The notes beneath the pieces are model-generated. The model had not been told where the DNA came from. It searched no databases and saw nothing but the letters and a program-made list of their open reading frames with translations. Source: Syntrophomonadaceae bacterium (GTDB lineage Bacteria; Bacillota; Ch66; Ch109). Taken from it: a DNA stretch of 9,886 nucleotides. The position numbers and the translations under genes are program-made. Every line of letters begins with the position of its first letter. The first letter of the stretch is position 1. Positions 6,726 through 9,886 of this stretch are shown here, one piece after another. The DNA lies in the NCBI GenBank assembly GCA_012512295.1, contig JAAZDI010000299.1, forward strand, positions 1 to 9,886. The letters are read 5' to 3'.

Positions 6726-6809
6726 GTTTGTTAATGATTCTGGCTAAGGTATAAAACGTCCGAATCTTTCTTATACACCTTCTTGTTGCAAGAAAGTTTA
6801 ATAGCCTGT

Positions 6810-7925
6810 CTACTTAAGATGCTCTGGATTTAAGGCTTGAAGTTCTGGAAGGATAAATCTCCCGTCTTTTCTTACTAGTACTCCATCAAAGTAAATTTCT
6901 CCACCACCGTATTCAGGTGTTTGGACGCAGACTAAATCCCAATGGATCGATGATTGATTGCCGTTGGGGCATTCATCATAAGAATTCCCTGGAGTAAGAT
7001 GAAAGGAACCAGCAATTTTTTCGTCAAACAAGGTATCCTTTATGGCTTTGTTTATGTAGGGATTTAGACCAAGGGCAAATTCCCCAATAAACCGAGCTCC
7101 TTCATCTGTATCTAATACTTTGTTTATTTTTTCAGTATCATTAGCTGTAGCCTCTACTATTTGACCATTGACAAACTTAAATCTTATGTTTTCGTAAGTA
7201 AATCCCTGGTAAATGGTAGGGGTGTTATAGCTGATATATCCATTAACGGAATCCTTGATCGGCGCTGTATACACTTCGCCATCAGGTATATTTCGTTTCC
7301 CATCACATTTAATCGTCGGTATACCTTTAATCGAAAAAGTTAAATTAGTCCCGGGTCCAACAATTTTGACTTGATCAGTCTTATTCATTAATTCGACTAA
7401 GGGTTGCATGGCCTTTGACATTTTGGAGTAATCTAGATTACACACGTTGAAGTAAAAATCCTCAAAAGCTTCGGTACTCAGATTGGCAGACTGAGCCATT
7501 GCCGGTGTCGGATACCTTAATACCACCCATTTGGTATTCCGAACCCGGATCTTTGTGTGGACTTCATATAAAAATAGCCTAGCGTAAAGCTCCATTTTTT
7601 CCGCTGGTACATCAGATAACTCAGCTGCATTATTACCTGACCTAACTCCGATATATGCCTGCATATCATTCATTCTAATTGTTTCGTATTTTGCCATTAG
7701 CTTTAGTTGTTCTTCAGTTACTTCCATTAAAAGGGTCCGGTCAATAGAGCGATCTTTAATCGTAACAAAAGGTATCCCCCCAGCCCGATAAGCTTCTTTG
7801 ATTAACTCTTTAATCAGGGATGATTCCAATCCTATTGCTTCTATCAAAATTTTTTCACCGGGCTGAACCTGGCAAGAATAATTTATTAAATTTTTCGCTA
7901 GGACGCTAATTCTGGGATCAGTCAC
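6810..7925 (-). CDS. M29-family metallo-aminopeptidase (AmpS/aminopeptidase T-like)
   Basis: This cytoplasmic exopeptidase removes N-terminal residues from peptides with a two-metal centre. The protein is 371 residues from GTG 7925, starting TDPRISVLAKNLINYS, the usual beginning of the compact M29 enzymes. Likely metal ligands and catalytic residues are E217 (NIPDGEVYTAP), E282 (FIGEFALG), H309 and Y316 (GSFHLTPGNSY), and H328 and D330 (SIHWDLV). An in-frame ATG lies five codons upstream (7940), but the Shine-Dalgarno GGAGG (7934-7938) is inside those codons, eight bases before the GTG, and nothing precedes the ATG, so GTG is the start. It is followed by a 151-base gap before the transketolase cluster, so it is probably its own unit, although no terminator with a T-tract was seen after it. 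Confidence 0.95.
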   Translation of the reverse strand: MTDPRISVLAKNLINYSCQVQPGEKILIEAIGLESSLIKELIKEAYRAGGIPFVTIKDRSIDRTLLMEVTEEQLKLMAKYETIRMNDMQAYIGVRSGNNAAELSDVPAEKMELYARLFLYEVHTKIRVRNTKWVVLRYPTPAMAQSANLSTEAFEDFYFNVCNLDYSKMSKAMQPLVELMNKTDQVKIVGPGTNLTFSIKGIPTIKCDGKRNIPDGEVYTAPIKDSVNGYISYNTPTIYQGFTYENIRFKFVNGQIVEATANDTEKINKVLDTDEGARFIGEFALGLNPYINKAIKDTLFDEKIAGSFHLTPGNSYDECPNGNQSSIHWDLVCVQTPEYGGGEIYFDGVLVRKDGRFILPELQALNPEHLK

Positions 7926-7980
7926 TATCAATGCCTCCATAAAATGGGATATTCATTGCTTTAAGAATAGTATTTCTAAT

Positions 7981-8008
7981 ATTATATCTTTATCATAATT
8001 TATCATAA
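7981..8008 (-). promoter_or_regulatory. Candidate promoter of the aminopeptidase with a tandem 10-bp repeat at -35
   Basis: A perfect TATAAT on the minus strand (7981-7986) lies about 55 bases before GTG 7925. There is no good -35 hexamer. Instead, two exact copies of TTATGATAAA in tandem (7989-8008) cover the spacer and -35 region. Direct repeats in this position often bind an activator or repressor, which would fit the poor -35. The promoter call is moderate; the repeat is exact. Confidence 0.4.
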
Positions 8009-8027
8009 CTATATTTAACTAATATGG

Positions 8028-8137
8028 TTAAACTGTTTAAGGTTCATCTGAAATCAAATAGACTCCAACTTCTATAAGTTGGGATCACCCTATTTGAACT
8101 TTAGGTAGAGTAGAATGTCCATCTGAAACTTCGATGG
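8028..8137. repeat. Strongly palindromic gene-free segment, possible structured RNA or small repeat element
   Basis: The gap between the aminopeptidase and the DUF815 gene holds several inverted repeats. There is a perfect 13-bp palindrome TTAAACTGTTTAA (8028-8040). A two-tier hairpin has an outer 8-bp stem TCAAATAG/CTATTTGA (8054-8061 with 8090-8097) and an inner 7-bp stem CCAACTT/AAGTTGG (8065-8071 with 8076-8082, loop CTAT). A third hairpin is CCATC/GATGG (8119-8123 with 8133-8137). CATCTGAAA is repeated directly at 8045-8053 and 8120-8128, bracketing the main hairpin. No hairpin has a T-tract, so it is not an obvious terminator. It could be a leader RNA of the aminopeptidase, a MITE/REP-like repeat, or the remnant of an insertion element. 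I cannot choose between these. Confidence 0.5.
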
Positions 8138-8157
8138 TCAGGCAAAGCTGAACTGGT

Positions 8158-9582
8158 TCACTTAGTAGAGTTACACATTAATTCGGCCGCTAGGCAATCG
8201 ATAAACTGTCGTGCAGTTCGACCCGACCTTCCATTATGCCATTTTTCCCACTCCAAAGCACGGGCTTGTAATTCAGAAGCATTTAGTGTTATATTGCGCT
8301 GCTTTGCTAATCCGTTAATAATTTTCAAAAAAACCTGGTGTGAGGGAGAAGGAAAATATATTGTCAGCCCGAAACGGTCTGCCAGAGATAACTTTTCTTG
8401 AACCGTGTCATCATAATGGATCTCCTCTCCCTGACTCCGATCGCTGAATAACTCTTTCACTAAGTGTCGTCGATTCGAAGTGGCATAGATTAGGACATTA
8501 GCCGGGATGGTCTCTAATCTACCATCCAGGATCCCTTTTAGGTCTTTATAAGCTATTTCATAATCTTCAAAAGAAAGATCATCAATGAAAATAATAAAAT
8601 GGAAAGCCCGACGTTTTAGCTGGTGTAAGATATGGGGTAATTTGTGCAGGCTGTCTTTAGAAAGCTCTATCATTCGCAAACCCTGTTGGTGGTACTGGTT
8701 AAGCAGTGCCTTAACCATGGATGATTTACCGGTACCTCTTTTACCATATAAAAGAACATGACTGGCTGGAAGGCCCGCCAAAAAATGTTCTGTATTTTTG
8801 ATTAATTGCTCCCGTTGGGATTGATAATCAATCAAGTCATTAAAAGTAATCGGGTCCGGGTCTGTTATACCTTTTAGGCTTCCGATTGTATTTGAATCGT
8901 CCCAGCGATAAGCTTTGAATCTGGCAAAAATCCCGGTCCCATTACGGTGGTAATACTCCGCCAGAGTAAGGACATCTTGACTCCAATTTGTTGATTTAGC
9001 TAAGTTTTGAATAAAAACTGTTTCGTCAGGATTAGAATCAGCGGTAGAAAACGTAAGATTGCTCCAATCCGCGAGTTCCAGTTTAGATGACTCATAATTG
9101 ACAATTGTGATCTTTTCTACTATTTGCCTAATCTCAACAGCGTTAACCAAAAACAGTTTTTGTAGACACAGCAAATCATGTTTGGCCACCTCTATTAGAG
9201 ATTTGTCAATCTCTTCGGGTAATAGCCATTCTGCCTGTCTGCTAAAAGGGTTTTCGTCTTGTAAAATAATCCTGGCCAGATACCTCTGCCAGGCATCTGG
9301 CCAGGAACCGGGTGTCTGGATTTGTACCAATAAATAAAAAAAATCATGGTAAGAGTCTAGTAATTTATCCTGAATGTTTCCCTGCAAAATATTTTGCAAG
9401 GCTGTGTCTGATTTGTGAATGAAGGCAAGTAAATCCAATAAACTTAGAAAAGCATTTATCACCTTATCTTTTAGCAAACCACGGTATAAAATTAGTTGCC
9501 GGGCCGCTTGGCGGGCTTCTGAAAATTGTTTGGTTAGGGATTGATATAATCTAGAGCTGTTTCCTATAGACAATTCATACAT
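8158..9582 (-). CDS. DUF815-family AAA+ ATPase
   Basis: This is a 474-residue cytoplasmic protein. The N-terminal half (about 1-230) is mostly helical with no recognisable motif. The C-terminal half is an AAA+ module of the DUF815 type: Walker A GKRGTGKSS (280-288), Walker B IIFIDD (330-335), sensor-1 region YATSNRRHLV (366-375), a likely arginine finger in LADRFGL (R403), and sensor-2-like SGRTARQF (453-460). The family is conserved in Bacillota and other bacteria but has no settled biochemical role that I know of, so function is left open. The start is ATG 9582, with a modest GGTGG ribosome site six bases upstream. It has its own near-consensus promoter, so it is transcribed separately from the rRNA operon behind it. 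Its TGA stop lies at the border of the palindromic segment. No neighbouring gene suggests a partner. Confidence 0.9.
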   Translation of the reverse strand: MYELSIGNSSRLYQSLTKQFSEARQAARQLILYRGLLKDKVINAFLSLLDLLAFIHKSDTALQNILQGNIQDKLLDSYHDFFYLLVQIQTPGSWPDAWQRYLARIILQDENPFSRQAEWLLPEEIDKSLIEVAKHDLLCLQKLFLVNAVEIRQIVEKITIVNYESSKLELADWSNLTFSTADSNPDETVFIQNLAKSTNWSQDVLTLAEYYHRNGTGIFARFKAYRWDDSNTIGSLKGITDPDPITFNDLIDYQSQREQLIKNTEHFLAGLPASHVLLYGKRGTGKSSMVKALLNQYHQQGLRMIELSKDSLHKLPHILHQLKRRAFHFIIFIDDLSFEDYEIAYKDLKGILDGRLETIPANVLIYATSNRRHLVKELFSDRSQGEEIHYDDTVQEKLSLADRFGLTIYFPSPSHQVFLKIINGLAKQRNITLNASELQARALEWEKWHNGRSGRTARQFIDCLAAELMCNSTK

Positions 9583-9630
9583 AACATACCACCAGCTAGA
9601 TTATTATGTAATAATGTATGACTGTCATCA

Positions 9631-9659
9631 AGTATATAAATATATGTTGTTAATGTCAA
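9631..9659 (-). promoter_or_regulatory. Sigma-A promoter of the DUF815 ATPase gene
   Basis: A perfect TTGACA (9654-9659) and TATACT (9631-9636, five of six) are spaced by exactly 17 bases on the minus strand. The start would be near 9624, giving a leader of about 40 bases. This is the best promoter in the window. Confidence 0.85.
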
Positions 9660-9727
9660 TTACTCTCCTTTATTTCAGTTATTTGATAAAAAGTGTATGG
9701 GAATAAATTGACATGTTAAACAAACAT

Positions 9728-9751
9728 AGCCTCAGGAAAAAACCTGAGGCT
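9728..9751 (-). terminator. Terminator after the 5S rRNA gene
   Basis: A perfect 9-bp stem AGCCTCAGG/CCTGAGGCT (9728-9736 with 9743-9751) has a six-base homopolymer loop. It lies about 10 bases past the 5S 3' end, and on the minus strand it is followed by a broken T-rich tail (ATGTTTGTTT). It would end the rRNA operon before the DUF815 promoter. Confidence 0.85.
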
Positions 9752-9760
9752 TGTAAAATA

Positions 9761-9877
9761 TCCTGGCAACGACCTACTCTCCCAGGGCGTCTCCACCCAA
9801 GTACCATCGGCGCTGGAGGGCTTAACTGCCGTGTTCGGGATGGGAACGGGTGTTTCCCCTCCGCTATCGTCACCAGA
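9761..9877 (-). rRNA. rrf: 5S ribosomal RNA
   Basis: Read on the minus strand, the 117-base segment begins TCTGGTGACGATAGCGGAGG and includes the conserved CACCCGTTCCCATCCCGAACACGG-type core (about 9830-9853), GTTAAG and GGGAGAGTAGGTCG. The two ends pair as helix I (CTGGTGACGA near 9876 with TCGTTGCCAG near 9763), with G-U pairs. The ends are placed from this helix and may be off by one or two bases. It should be the last gene of a 23S-5S arrangement entering from beyond the right edge; only 9 bases upstream are visible, so this is inferred. Protein frames crossing it are spurious. Confidence 0.97.
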
Positions 9878-9886
9878 AAATCTAAT

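Noticed and set aside
9564..9659. Short minus-strand frame of about 31 codons after AAGGAGAG (9663-9670)
   Set aside because: Its TTG start coincides with the TTGACA -35 of the DUF815 promoter, so the message from that promoter would not contain it, and the peptide resembles nothing known.
9679..9873. Minus-strand open frame of 64 codons at the right end
   Set aside because: It runs through the 5S rRNA gene and its terminator; the RNA explains the sequence and there is no ribosome site.

Overview
The window looks like part of the chromosome of a low-to-moderate GC Bacillota, most probably an anaerobic Clostridia-type organism. This rests on strong AGGAGG-type ribosome sites, frequent TTG and GTG starts, sigma-A promoters with AT-rich spacers, a Gram-positive-style 5S rRNA, a DUF815 ATPase and split transketolase subunits. 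Genus cannot be fixed by eye. Almost everything is on the minus strand; the one plus-strand gene is a small chagasin-like protein.

Layout, left to right. (1) 1-1449, minus: an ABC export module, with a HlyD/YbhG-type membrane fusion protein overlapping (ATGA) an ATPase that runs off the left edge. (2) 1716-2138, plus: a membrane-anchored I42 (chagasin-type) protease inhibitor, convergent with the next gene across a bidirectional terminator. (3) 2200-3267, minus: a branched-chain amino-acid aminotransferase with its own likely promoter. (4) 3481-6658, minus: a three-gene cluster made of an unusual transketolase N-terminal subunit, a transketolase C-terminal subunit interrupted by an in-frame TGA, and a RuBisCO-like protein (form IV). 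(5) 6810-7925, minus: an M29 metallo-aminopeptidase. (6) 8028-8157: a gene-free, strongly palindromic segment. (7) 8158-9582, minus: a DUF815 AAA+ ATPase with a near-consensus promoter. (8) 9728-9877, minus: a terminator and a 5S rRNA gene, probably the end of an rRNA operon entering from the right.

The most interesting part is region 4. A RuBisCO-like protein is translationally coupled (TAATG) to a two-subunit transketolase whose N-terminal subunit has lost several canonical substrate and cofactor motifs. This suggests a dedicated sugar-phosphate or modified-sugar pathway rather than the pentose phosphate pathway. RuBisCO-like proteins and split transketolases are each known from branched-sugar (apiose) catabolism, and RuBisCO-like proteins also from methylthio-pentose salvage, but I do not recognise this combination and the substrate is unknown.

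The C-terminal transketolase subunit reads through in the same frame past a single TGA for 63 more family-typical codons. It is therefore a very recent nonsense mutation, a sequencing error, or a recoded/readthrough stop. Several start codons are better placed internally than at the longest-ORF start: the aminotransferase at 3267, the transketolase N subunit at 6658 and the aminopeptidase at 7925 (GTG).
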